Assembly: GCA_964648465.1 (NCBI GenBank)
Contig: CAZYMU010000028.1
Coordinates: 1 to 35,845 of the forward strand
Direction of reading: 5' to 3'
DNA: 35,845 bases
Origin: Aminicenans sp964648465
Lineage (GTDB): Bacteria; Acidobacteriota; Aminicenantia; Aminicenantales; Aminicenantaceae
This document shows positions 24,344-32,782 of this stretch, piece by piece. The notes beneath the pieces are model-generated. The model worked only from the letters and a program-made list of their open reading frames with translations. It ran no database searches and was not told where the DNA came from. Within the stretch, counting starts at the first letter, position 1. Every line of letters starts with the position of its first letter. The translations under genes and the position numbers were made by a program.

Positions 24344-24925
24344 TCATTTTCCTTTCGCAACTGGTTGGGATTTCGGTATTCCTATCCATCTTGGTGTTTT
24401 ATTCATGTATTCCCGGTAGGCATCGCCGTACCTCTCAAGGCAGCGGTGTTCTTCAGGAATCGCAAAGACGAATGAAAGAATAGTATATACAAAGGTGAAC
24501 AGAAGAAAAACCCACGAAGCGCAAGCTATGCCCACCCCTATAAACATCACCGGCTGGGTAATATACATGGGGTGTCTTGAATAACGATACAGTCCCTTGG
24601 TAAGCGGGCCTTTATCAATCGGGTTGGTGATAAAGCTCACGGTAACTGCAGTAAAGGCAATCAATCCTACCACAGATATGGGTAAACCCACGTAGAACCA
24701 CATCGTGCCCAGGCGCATAGGGAGGAAAATAGAGTATATGACAGCAGCAAGCCAGATTATCCACATTGGGGAGTAGAGCTTCCTCTCGGTCTCGCTATGT
24801 GGCTTCATCTCCTCCCGCATTACCTCCCTATGAACTAGCATCAGTATAGGCATAGAGAGAAAATTATAGAGCATAAAAATCCAGGCGTTCCATACTCCTA
24901 TTTCAAAAGCTGGTATGAGTGACAC
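24344..24925 (-). CDS. Isoprenylcysteine/phospholipid methyltransferase-family membrane protein, copy 2
   Basis: Membrane methyltransferase of about 193 residues. I place the start at GTG 24925, correctly spaced from AAGGAGG; the frame is open to 24943, but that would translate the ribosome site. Four to five hydrophobic segments. The RHPMYITQPVMFIG motif and the later ECxERYGDAYREYMNKTPR-like stretch (CLERYGDAYREYMNKTPRW) fit the ICMT/PEMT C-terminal SAM-binding region. It is only distantly similar to the protein at 22943-23467. It is the first gene of the two-gene unit with the soluble methyltransferase. Confidence 0.85.
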   Translation of the reverse strand: MSLIPAFEIGVWNAWIFMLYNFLSMPILMLVHREVMREEMKPHSETERKLYSPMWIIWLAAVIYSIFLPMRLGTMWFYVGLPISVVGLIAFTAVTVSFITNPIDKGPLTKGLYRYSRHPMYITQPVMFIGVGIACASWVFLLFTFVYTILSFVFAIPEEHRCLERYGDAYREYMNKTPRWIGIPKSQPVAKGK

Positions 24926-24960
24926 GATTCCCCTCCTTTTCACAATATTCCGGAGGTAAA

Positions 24961-25071
24961 GATAGGAATTTGGTTTTTTTGTTCATGACAATCTCCGCTC
25001 AATTTCATTAAATTATCACCATTTGGGCTGCTTTATTAACAATAATACATAGAAAAAACATATCCAGTCAA
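24961..25071 (-). promoter_or_regulatory. Dispersed promoter-leader element, copy C
   Basis: On the minus strand TTGACT (25066-25071) and TATTAT (25042-25047) are 18 bp apart. The leader and the first codons resemble those of the DUF5916 gene (copy D), reading MKLSGDCHEQKNQIPIF before a stop. The copy ends about 35 bp before the methyltransferase start at 24925 and could drive that two-gene unit. Confidence 0.65.
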
Positions 25072-25167
25072 CAAGAAGACCGCAGGAAATAGAAAATCTC
25101 ATAGAATTGGCCTGTAAAAAGCCTATATTGAATAGACTTCACCCTTAACTGCTGAAAATCTTGATTC

Positions 25168-25507
25168 TCATATATATTCTATTCTTTCCTCAGCTGCCAT
25201 ATTAAGCTGAGCTTTGGGAGGGGGAGGACGTTCTGCCTTTCATCTGCCCACCGCATTTTGGACAGATTAGAGGGTCGATTTCATAGACCTTGCGTATCAT
25301 CTCAGCCCATCCTCTGGAGGGTACGAATGAGGTTTCATCTTCAATAATGGGGGGACAGGAAGGATCAATTCCTGCTTTTCGCTTCTTCCCTCTGTGGGCG
25401 TTGGTATACAGCCCGTAATAAAGGAAGCGGTCAATGACATGGAAAATCAAACGATACATAACCGTCCTCTCCGGATGACGCTGAAGATATACCTTGCCCC
25501 TGGCAGA
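25168..25507 (-). pseudogene. IS91-like transposase remnant with two internal deletions
   Basis: The minus-strand frame reads the N-terminal piece VYLQRHPERTVMYRLIFHVI, then jumps directly to YYGLYTNAHRGK and WAEMIRKVYEIDPLICPKCG, which belong to the C-terminal third of IS91-like transposases. A second deletion after CPKCGGQMK shifts the frame; the family's tail ERPPPPKAQLNMAAEER is still readable in another frame up to 25168. The catalytic central domain is gone. Compare the intact C-terminus of the copy at 34586-35284. It cannot encode an active enzyme. Confidence 0.8.
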
Positions 25508-25607
25508 GATTGTGATTCAAGAAACACGCCAGAAGGATTAGCTGCCCTTATTTTACCCTATAAGCTGCCGAGTTAGGCTTTAGACAGAAGTTAGAAGATG
25601 TAAACTG
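25503..25607 (-). repeat. IS91-like upstream relic, copy 2
   Basis: Same block as 21181-21287 with a 2-bp gap and a few substitutions. It lies directly upstream of the transposase remnant and so probably represents the element's left end. From 25608 to 25721 nothing more is seen. Confidence 0.65.
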
Positions 25608-25721
25608 CTGTTATGTGAAGTCAGGAGTCCTTTTTTCTCCAATTTCTCGAGAGGAACATAAATTGCTCCAATCAACCAGTATTTCCCGGTCATCTCTTGG
25701 ATAAATTCTATCTTTATTATA

Positions 25722-28073
25722 TTACTTACGCCAGAAGAAGGTCGCTTTGACCATGAATGTCCTGTTGATAATTTCATTGTTCCCAGGGCCGATGAGACGG
25801 CCGTCGTTGTATACAAAATAGAGATTGCTTTCAGGTGAATAGATCCATCTTAATAGAATGTTGCTGATAATCTTCTCTCTTCCTTCATTGTAGTATTTGT
25901 CGTCGTTCAACTGAATATAGGCTTTCAGATAGAGCTCCGTGGAAAAGAAATAAAATGTGCGGAGTCCCAGGGTATTGGTATGAAACGTTCCTCCGGGAAG
26001 ATTAACATAATTGTGTGAGTAGTCAATCTCCATCCTGAGCCGACGGATCTTGGTGATGGTGCCGTCTACACCAAGACTCGTGTTGTGGCCCGTGTAGTAA
26101 TTCCCGTAATTTACATTGATTCCCCCGGCAATGGAACGGCTCTTGTCACTTTCTATGCTCATGGAATAGTCGTAACCCGAGTAGGTTCCAGCAGGGATGA
26201 GAAATCCATCCCGAACTTCCCAGTTGTAATCAATAAACTCATTGTTTTTGTTGACATCGAAACTATATCGGGCACTGCTCTGAAATTCAATGGAAAAGGA
26301 TGCCCCGATTTTACTGTCTAGCATTCTGCTGTGATGATCGGAACGGTAATTACCTGATATCTGATACCCGAACTTCCGGATAGCCGATGGTTGAGCCGGC
26401 CGTGGGGAATATTCCAGAGAGGCATTGGTGAGACGATAGTCCGTACGGCGGTTAAATCCCATCTCGGGATTGAATAATACACCTATATCCTGGTGTGAGG
26501 TTGAAAACTGCCACTGATCGGTGTTGTAGTCCAGGCTGAGTTTACCGGCAAGGTTCTGATGGTTCATATTCAGAGTCTTGCCATTCTCCGCCTTCCTTGG
26601 TCCGAAGGTACTGGCGAGATAGCCGGAAACGGTAAAATAATCACTCAATGGGAACAAGCCGTCCAACCCCACAGAACGATTATAATGGACCGATTTGGTT
26701 TCTTCCTTGTTCAATAGCATTAATCCGATACTGCCCCGTGAAAGAATGTCTCTGCTGAACCGGAAAACAGTAAAATGGATCGGATTGACATGGAGTGTAT
26801 CCTCTTCATCCTCGTAAGAGACCTCATCAGTATAAATATGCATCAGACCGATGCGGTATTGGCCGATCTTGCCCACCATCTTGGCTCCGCCTAGTATACG
26901 TGCCTCATGACCGTCGACCAGGCCCAGCCGGCGGCTGTAAAAAAGATTCATATCCGAACTGCCGCCATGCCAGTGTCCTCTTCCTCCTCCACCGAATGCA
27001 AAAGTTTCAGCACCTTCAAGGAAGAAGTCCCGCTTTTCAGGATAGTACAGAGAGAACCGGGTTAAATTGACCTGTTCCTGGTCGGCCTCTACCTGGGCGA
27101 AATCGGTGTTCACCGTGAGATCCAGAGCTAGATTGGGTGTGATGGCAATTTTGGTATCCAGGCCGAGGTCAATCAGTCCGTCGGTTTTAAAATCAGTACC
27201 AGAGTCATTTTCCAGACCCCCCAAGAAATAGGGCCTGAGTTCCAGATTTCCGCCCATTTTCAGGTTGGTCAGATTCTCCAGCGTCCCTGCTTCGGAGAGG
27301 CGGAATAATCCGGTGTGTCCCAGATCCCGGGGAATCAGCTGCCAGAAGACATGTTCATTCTTCCGGCGGATCATGCGCGCGAAGTTAATGCCCCATACAG
27401 ACAGATCCTGCTCTTTGAACCGCAGGGTTTTCCAGGGGATGGCAATTTCGAGAAACCAGCCCTCTTCGGTTACACGGGCTTTACATTTCCATACACCGTC
27501 CCATGCAGGATTATAATCACGCCCTTCATTGGCCAGTACGGCCTCCCTTTTGGAACCGTAGGCATTGGTGATAAAGTAATAGCCGCTGCGCTTATCGTGA
27601 TAGGTGTCCAGTATCATTTCAAAGTAGTCGTCATCATCTACAATGGCATCACGCCGCATCTCCCGGGCGATGATTTTATCGGGTTCTTTATCGAAGCATT
27701 TGATTCCAAAGTAGAGATATTTTTTATCATAGAGCACAGCTACTTCGGTCCTTTCACTGGCCGGTTCTCCTTCGTCGGGTTCACGCTGTTTGAAATCTCC
27801 CTGGAATGCGGCTGTTTGCCATACAGCATCATCCAGACGGCCGTCGATCACTACCTCCTCCTTAATCGGGACTGCAAGCATGGCTCTCTTGCCATACTGA
27901 TTTATCAACATAGTTGAATTGATTTTCGATTTTATTTCAGAATTTGAACCCCAAACATGGGTTATGGATAGGAGGAGTAAAGCTGTAAAAATTATACGGT
28001 GTAGGTTTCTGTTGGAGTGTTGAAAAGATAGTGATTTCTTTTTTTGTTCATAACGATTTTCTCTAAATTTCAT
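25722..28073 (-). CDS. DUF5916-type exported protein: CBM9-like domain plus outer-membrane barrel
   Basis: Predicted exported protein of about 783 residues, ATG at 28073. After a charged N-terminus a hydrophobic signal segment lies at about 29-44. Residues about 66-260 form a carbohydrate-binding family-9-like domain, opening with VVIDGRLDDAVWQTA and containing KKYLYFGIKCFDKEPDKI and GWFLEIAIPWKTLRF. The rest is rich in alternating beta strands with aromatic belts, SLYYPEKRDFFLEGAETFAF and many turns, ending in ATFFWRK, as in outer-membrane barrels of this family. Function is unknown; sugar or glycan handling at the surface is a common guess. The start codon lies inside promoter-leader copy D, so the first 17 codons belong to that repeated unit. 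Confidence 0.88.
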   Translation of the reverse strand: MKFRENRYEQKKKSLSFQHSNRNLHRIIFTALLLLSITHVWGSNSEIKSKINSTMLINQYGKRAMLAVPIKEEVVIDGRLDDAVWQTAAFQGDFKQREPDEGEPASERTEVAVLYDKKYLYFGIKCFDKEPDKIIAREMRRDAIVDDDDYFEMILDTYHDKRSGYYFITNAYGSKREAVLANEGRDYNPAWDGVWKCKARVTEEGWFLEIAIPWKTLRFKEQDLSVWGINFARMIRRKNEHVFWQLIPRDLGHTGLFRLSEAGTLENLTNLKMGGNLELRPYFLGGLENDSGTDFKTDGLIDLGLDTKIAITPNLALDLTVNTDFAQVEADQEQVNLTRFSLYYPEKRDFFLEGAETFAFGGGGRGHWHGGSSDMNLFYSRRLGLVDGHEARILGGAKMVGKIGQYRIGLMHIYTDEVSYEDEEDTLHVNPIHFTVFRFSRDILSRGSIGLMLLNKEETKSVHYNRSVGLDGLFPLSDYFTVSGYLASTFGPRKAENGKTLNMNHQNLAGKLSLDYNTDQWQFSTSHQDIGVLFNPEMGFNRRTDYRLTNASLEYSPRPAQPSAIRKFGYQISGNYRSDHHSRMLDSKIGASFSIEFQSSARYSFDVNKNNEFIDYNWEVRDGFLIPAGTYSGYDYSMSIESDKSRSIAGGINVNYGNYYTGHNTSLGVDGTITKIRRLRMEIDYSHNYVNLPGGTFHTNTLGLRTFYFFSTELYLKAYIQLNDDKYYNEGREKIISNILLRWIYSPESNLYFVYNDGRLIGPGNNEIINRTFMVKATFFWRK

Positions 28074-28136
28074 CAAGTTTTCACTCTCTGAGCTGCTTCA
28101 TTAACAATACTACACAGAACAAACATATCAAGTCAA
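28027..28136 (-). promoter_or_regulatory. Dispersed promoter-leader element, copy D (promoter of the DUF5916 gene)
   Basis: TTGACT (28131-28136) and TAGTAT (28107-28112) are 18 bp apart on the minus strand. The leader GCAGCTCAGAGAGTGAAAAC runs into the gene's own ATG, followed by MKFRENRYEQKKKSLSF. It shows how the element is joined to a complete gene. Confidence 0.7.
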
Positions 28137-28181
28137 CGATCGGCTTAGTAACAACAGTTGCCTGAGTAAGCACTAAAAAAA

Positions 28182-28574
28182 ACGGGAAGCTCTGCCTCAG
28201 GGAGCTCTCATTCGACTGTATGAATGTCTGTATGGCAGTGCCGGAGAACAGCTGCAGAGTGTGAAAGACTAAAATCATATGAGAGCCTCTTCCGAAAAAA
28301 GACCGGGCTGCCAGCAAATGATTTTCTGATGCAGTTTCAGGCTGATATCCTTGTCAGGTCTGTGATTCGCCCGAAAATAATAGAATCAACTTCCTTGGGA
28401 GCGGCTTATATGGCCGGGCTAAAATCTGGGTTCTGGGAAGACAGTAAAGAACTGGAGCGGATCAGATCGATTGAAAAAGAATTCACTCCGTCTATGGATG
28501 AAGACACCAGGCATTCCTTGCTGGCCGGATGGAGAAAAGCCCTGCGGCAGGCTACTTTATCTCCGCTCCTTTAG
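28182..28574 (+). pseudogene. glpK (glycerol kinase) C-terminal fragment with foreign 5' piece
   Basis: From about 28308 to 28574 the frame reads the end of glycerol kinase: ANDFLMQFQADIL, then PKIIESTSLGAAYMAGLKSG and FTPSMDEDTRHSLLAGWRKA, with TSLGAAY being family-typical. The DGGAVANDF nucleotide-binding strand is cut at ANDF. Upstream, in a different frame, REALPQGALIRLYECLYGSA reads like a piece of another unidentified gene ending at a TAA near 28270. About 80 residues of a 500-residue enzyme survive, so it is inactive. The last two thirds recur at 34306-34506. Confidence 0.85.
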
Positions 28575-28716
28575 ACATTTTATATTTTCTCACCTCGATT
28601 AAACAAAGAAACGCAGATCCCGAGACTGAGTACTTGAACTATAGAACCATGTTGTGGCATGGATTTATCGTAAACGTCACCCGGAACGCACTGTGTTTTA
28701 CCGCGTATTATTCCAT
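28374..28716 (+). repeat. 343-bp duplicated block, copy 1 (glpK tail and transposase start)
   Basis: Aligns without gaps to 34306-34648 (constant offset 5932), with about six mismatches by eye, roughly 98 per cent identity. It is the best-conserved long repeat in the window and implies a recent duplication or recombination. Confidence 0.92.
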
Positions 28717-28746
28717 ATGAGAAGGGGGAGTCTATATCATTTCTAG
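28654..28746 (+). pseudogene. IS91-like transposase N-terminal stub
   Basis: Reads VAWIYRKRHPERTVFYRVLF and then foreign codons to a stop at 28746. The first 21 codons equal those of the copy at 34586. Everything after FH is lost, apparently by a deletion to sequence resembling 35314 onward. Confidence 0.75.
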
Positions 28747-28795
28747 CCCTTTTCCTGAATCTCTTTGTGATTCTACTCTTTCCAGCAATTTCTTT

Positions 28796-28910
28796 TTGAT
28801 TTCTCACAAATTTTCGCTATAATCTATACGACTATGAATGTCAGCAGGTGAAAATCGGATAAAAATGAGAGTAAACCACAGCAAGCTCAAAAACCAAATT
28901 CTTATAAATC
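28796..28910 (+). promoter_or_regulatory. Promoter and dispersed leader, copy E (upstream of the P-type ATPase)
   Basis: TTGATT (28796-28801) and a perfect TATAAT (28818-28823) are 16 bp apart. The following leader (GCAGGTGAAAATCGGATAAA, then a 17-codon frame MRVNHSKLKNQILINLV) matches the leader of copies B-D and F. The ATPase start is about 165 bases downstream of the -10 box, leaving a long leader. Confidence 0.65.
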
Positions 28911-28987
28911 TTGTTTAATGAGAAGTCCTTCTTTTTCACAAAGATGTCTCTCTTCTGTAAAAGACGAAGAAATGCGGAGGCGCAATT

Positions 28988-31573
28988 ATGGCAAAGATGA
29001 ATAGATGTTTTTGGCACAGCCACTCTGCTGAAGAAGTCGTTAAAACTCTAAACGCAGATTTGGAAAAAGGCCTTACAACTGAAGAGGTTGAAACTCGTCG
29101 GAAAAAATATGGTCCGAATGCGCTGCCCGAAGAAAAGATTTCTTCCAAAATCGGATTATTCATCAGTCAATTTAAAAGTCCTTTGATTTATATCTTAGTC
29201 ATTGCAGGCATAATCACCCTGATTCTGGGAAAATGGACGGATTCTATAGTTATTTTTATGGCTGTCCTCATCAATGCCATTTTTGGTTTTTGGGAGGAGA
29301 GCAAGACATCAAATATTTTAGAAAAACTAAAAAAAGTTTTAGAAACAAGGACTATCGTCCTAAGAGACGGACATAAGCTTGAAATTCTTCAAGAAGAATT
29401 GGTGCCAGGGGACATCATTCTTTTAAGAGCCGGTGATAAAGTCCCGGCTGATGCAAGATTATTAGAGGGCAAAAATTTAAAAATCGACGAATCTATCCTA
29501 ACCGGAGAATGGATCCCTGCAGCCAAGCATCCAAATATCTTGCAAGAATCCACCCCTCTTGCTGACAGGGATAACATGGTTTACATGGGATGCCTCGTTG
29601 AGGACGGAGAGGGAAAAGCAGTTGTTGTGGGAACCGGGATAGAAACCGAAGCCGGTAAGATTGCTGCTTTGGTCAGAGAGAGTAAAGAGGAAAAGACTCC
29701 GTTACAGCAGAAACTGGTCGGATTCAGTCGAGTCATTGGAATAACAATAAGTGTTATTTGTCTCTTCATCTTTATCGGAGGAATTCTCAGAAGAGGTGAT
29801 CTTCTTGAAATGTTTGAGACGGCAGTGGCGATAGCCGTAGGTGGAATTCCTGAAGCCCTCCCTGTGGTCATGACAGTTGTCCTGACAATAGGCATGGAAA
29901 GAATTCTAAGAAAAAAGGGTTTAATCAGAAGATTATCCTCTGTGGAGACTTTAGGATCCGCTCAAATCATTTGTTTTGATAAAACAAAAACTCTAACCGA
30001 AGGCAAGATGGAGGTTACAAAGATTGTGGCGCAAGACACAGACACAGCCTTAAAAATTGCTGTTTTATGTAATGAGGCATTTATCGAAAACCCGGAAGAT
30101 CCACCCGATTCCTGGAAGATTATCGGTTCACCCACAGATAAGGCGCTGTTGGCTGCAGGCCGAAATAAAGGAATTTCGAGAGCAGAATTAGAAAAAAGAT
30201 CAACCGAAATTTCCAGACAGCCGTTTGACGCAGTCCATAAATACATGCTTTCTTTGAGAAAAGAAAAAGAAGAAACCGTCCTTTACATTTCTGGGGCTCC
30301 TGAAAGGTTATTGAACAAATCTATAAATTCAAATTATTATGAAAAAAAATTAAATGTATTAACACAAAAAGGTCTGCGAGTAATAGGTGTCGGGTACAAA
30401 AAAATCTCGGATGAGGACGTTCATAATTTAAATCTAAATGATTTAGCAAACGAGCTGACTTTCGCTGGTTTTTTTGGCTTGAGAGACTCCATAAGGAAAG
30501 ATGTTAAGGAAGCCATTCAAGTGTGTCAATTTGCTGGAATGAAACCCATTATGATCACGGGAGACCACAGATTAACCGCAAGGGTGATAGCAAGAGAAGT
30601 CGGGATAGAAGTTGGAGAAGAGAATATCATCGAAGGAAGCGAGCTAGATTCTCTAACGGATGCAGAATTTGAAAAAAGACTGGAAAAAATCAAAATCTAT
30701 GCCAGATCTGAACCCCAGCACAAAATGAGGGTCATCGAGTCCTGGCAAAAAAAAGGCATGGTTGTGGGCATGACAGGAGATGGAGTCAATGATGCCCCGG
30801 CACTAAAAAAAGCGGATATCGGAATTGCTTTGGGTTCAGGAACCGAGGTAGCAAAAGAAAGCTCTGACTTAGTCTTACTCAATGACAGTTTCGGCATCAT
30901 CGTGAAATCCATCGAAGAAGGGCGAGTGATATTAGATAATTTACGGAAAGCAATCGCCTATGTTTTAGCGGACTCCTTTTGTTCTGTCATTTTGGTAGGT
31001 GTTGCCACAATTATTATGGGCTGGCCTCTCCCAATTTTGCCGGTCCAGATTTTATGGAATAATTTTGTTGAAGATTCACTTCCCAACATTGCCTATTCTT
31101 TTGAGCCGGAAGAAGAAGATGTGATGCAGAGGAAACCCTCTCCATCGAAATCTCCTCTTTTAAATAGAGAAATGAAGGTATTAATCTTCGGAACCGGCTT
31201 GCTGGATCAATTTCTCGCTCTGGGTTTGTTCTGGTTTACCTGGAAACATTTGGGTTTAGACTTGGATTATGCCCGAACAATGGTGTTTGGAGCTATCTGC
31301 ATCGATACAGCTTTTGTTGTCTATTGTTACAAGAGCTTAAGAAAAAACATCTGGAAGATAAATCTCTTTTCGAACAAGTGGTTAAATATTGCATCCGTTG
31401 TCGTCTTTGTGACGTATGCTCTGGCTGTTTATCTTCCGCCTCTGCAAAAGGTCTTGCATACTGTTCCTTTGGGGGTGTTGAGCTGGCTGGTTTTAATTTT
31501 GATCGGGATAACATCTATGTTTTTAGTGGAACTGACAAAGTGGTACTTTATTTCACGCCATCGAACTGACTAA
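28988..31573 (+). CDS. P-type cation-transporting ATPase (P2-like) with altered phosphorylation loop
   Basis: Ion pump of 861 residues, ATG 28988 with GGAGG upstream. The order is that of P2 pumps: N-terminal cation-ATPase domain (4-70), membrane pair, actuator domain with DESILTGEW, M4 with GGIPEALPVVM, P and N domains, and six C-terminal membrane segments. The hinge TGDGVNDAPALKKADIGIA and MITGDH are intact. The phosphorylation site reads CFDKTKTLTEG: Asp331 is present, but Lys334 replaces the near-invariant Gly of DKTGT. The actuator loop is TGEW (Trp175) instead of TGES; TGEW and PEALP occur together in some prokaryotic members, to my knowledge, but the DKTK change is unusual. Transported ion unknown. 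The codon AAA is unambiguous in the sequence given. Confidence 0.92.
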   Translation: MAKMNRCFWHSHSAEEVVKTLNADLEKGLTTEEVETRRKKYGPNALPEEKISSKIGLFISQFKSPLIYILVIAGIITLILGKWTDSIVIFMAVLINAIFGFWEESKTSNILEKLKKVLETRTIVLRDGHKLEILQEELVPGDIILLRAGDKVPADARLLEGKNLKIDESILTGEWIPAAKHPNILQESTPLADRDNMVYMGCLVEDGEGKAVVVGTGIETEAGKIAALVRESKEEKTPLQQKLVGFSRVIGITISVICLFIFIGGILRRGDLLEMFETAVAIAVGGIPEALPVVMTVVLTIGMERILRKKGLIRRLSSVETLGSAQIICFDKTKTLTEGKMEVTKIVAQDTDTALKIAVLCNEAFIENPEDPPDSWKIIGSPTDKALLAAGRNKGISRAELEKRSTEISRQPFDAVHKYMLSLRKEKEETVLYISGAPERLLNKSINSNYYEKKLNVLTQKGLRVIGVGYKKISDEDVHNLNLNDLANELTFAGFFGLRDSIRKDVKEAIQVCQFAGMKPIMITGDHRLTARVIAREVGIEVGEENIIEGSELDSLTDAEFEKRLEKIKIYARSEPQHKMRVIESWQKKGMVVGMTGDGVNDAPALKKADIGIALGSGTEVAKESSDLVLLNDSFGIIVKSIEEGRVILDNLRKAIAYVLADSFCSVILVGVATIIMGWPLPILPVQILWNNFVEDSLPNIAYSFEPEEEDVMQRKPSPSKSPLLNREMKVLIFGTGLLDQFLALGLFWFTWKHLGLDLDYARTMVFGAICIDTAFVVYCYKSLRKNIWKINLFSNKWLNIASVVVFVTYALAVYLPPLQKVLHTVPLGVLSWLVLILIGITSMFLVELTKWYFISRHRTD

Positions 31574-31642
31574 AGATTGATACAAAATGAAGGTCTTATA
31601 ATTGGTTTCTATGACTGATTCGTTCGCAGATGCAATAGTGAG

Positions 31643-31834
31643 ATTTTTTATGCCCTTCTTCTCTTCCTGGGGATACTATGCACCATGGGTTACATTTTCG
31701 GAGATAACTGGGAAGCGATAGACAACTTTTTCGGCTATATCGGGTGGGGCCTCCTCGCCCTGATCATCGTCATCATCGCCGTCTGTTATCGCATAAAACG
31801 CAGGCGAAAAGCCAAGAAAGGCATTGCCCACTAA
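31643..31834 (+). pseudogene. DedA-family membrane protein, C-terminal fragment
   Basis: The frame LCTMGYIFGDNWEAIDNFFG, then a hydrophobic run and RIKRRRKAKKGIAH, matches the last helices and basic tail of DedA/SNARE-associated-like proteins. An ATG at 31685 would allow a 49-residue product, but without a ribosome site, and the upstream domains are missing. It lies 70 bp after the ATPase. It is probably a relic. The 200 bases from 31835 to 32034 show nothing further. Confidence 0.7.
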
Positions 31835-32034
31835 TAAAAATCCGAACAGAATCGACTGGCTCTACATCCCGGAAACAGACAACGTGGCCTCTTTCGAGGA
31901 TTCTGTAAGCTCACGCGGTGGATTAAGTGGGTTTTAGACTTCTCACTACATCCGAGACAGGAACTTTAGGAATGCGGCAAGAGTTTTACTCGTTTCGATA
32001 GATATTTCTTTCTGTGAGATTGGCTGATTCTGTT

Positions 32035-32628
32035 CTAAGAAGAAAATCCTTTCTTACCGAATTTTTTCAGTTTGAAGGAAGCCACGACCATGACAAATCC
32101 AGCTACGATGGCGAATATGCTGAAAATCCACATGAGAGCCACAGCCGAAACCTGATGTGAAAGAAGGAAGAGCACCCCAAAAATCACGCCAAAGAGACCT
32201 ACCAGGATCATCGTCCACTCACCCTTGATCTCTTTCCTTAAGCGGATTCCCGTAAAGATGCTCACGAAACCCCAGATCATGGCCATGAAGGCAAGCACGA
32301 ATACAAGGACTGTCACGGTGAGGATCGCACTGGCCACGGGATGGGAGAACACGATGATGCCGGCAAGAACCTCCAGTATACCTATGAGGATCCCCCATCC
32401 ACACCCTTTGATGGACCTCCTGCCAATGATGGATTTCACGATCGTGAAGATCCCATCGACAAAGAAATAAATGCCCAGGAACTGCACGAGAATGAGCACC
32501 GTCAGTCCTGTTTTCGTGAGAAGAAGAATGCCCAAGAGAATGAGAGCGATATCCCGCAACAGCACCAGCCACCAAATTTTCGCGGTAAACTACTGCAAAG
32601 GGGGCTTTTCCTGTATGTCTTCACTCAT
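32035..32628 (-). pseudogene. HdeD-family (DUF308) membrane protein with in-frame stop at codon 13
   Basis: The natural start is ATG 32628, with GAGGG seven bases upstream. Codons 1-12 read MSEDIQEKPPLQ, then a TAG (32590-32592) interrupts, and the same frame continues FTAKIWWLVLLRDIALILLG without a gap. The rest is an intact DUF308 protein with six hydrophobic segments in three hairpins (for example GWGILIGILEVLAGIIVF), ending KKFGKKGFSS. Total about 197 codons, the usual length. A downstream GTG at 32565 could restart translation and give 176 residues, but has no ribosome site. HdeD-type proteins are linked to acid or envelope stress in enterobacteria; the role here is unknown. Sequencing error, point mutation and readthrough are all possible. 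Confidence 0.8.
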
Positions 32629-32782
32629 TTAATCCCTCTTTATTTATAACGGCTCTTTTGACATATCATTCGATTTTATAGTATTTCTTCATAGCTGTAA
32701 ATTACTAACGAACAAAAAGGTTGAGTTTATCACAAAATTGAGCATGTCCCTTGATTGGTAAAATGCGATAGCTTAATACCAT

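Noticed and set aside
27315..27917. 200-codon plus-strand ORF
   Set aside because: Antisense shadow of the DUF5916 gene, with no start signals and no recognisable motifs.
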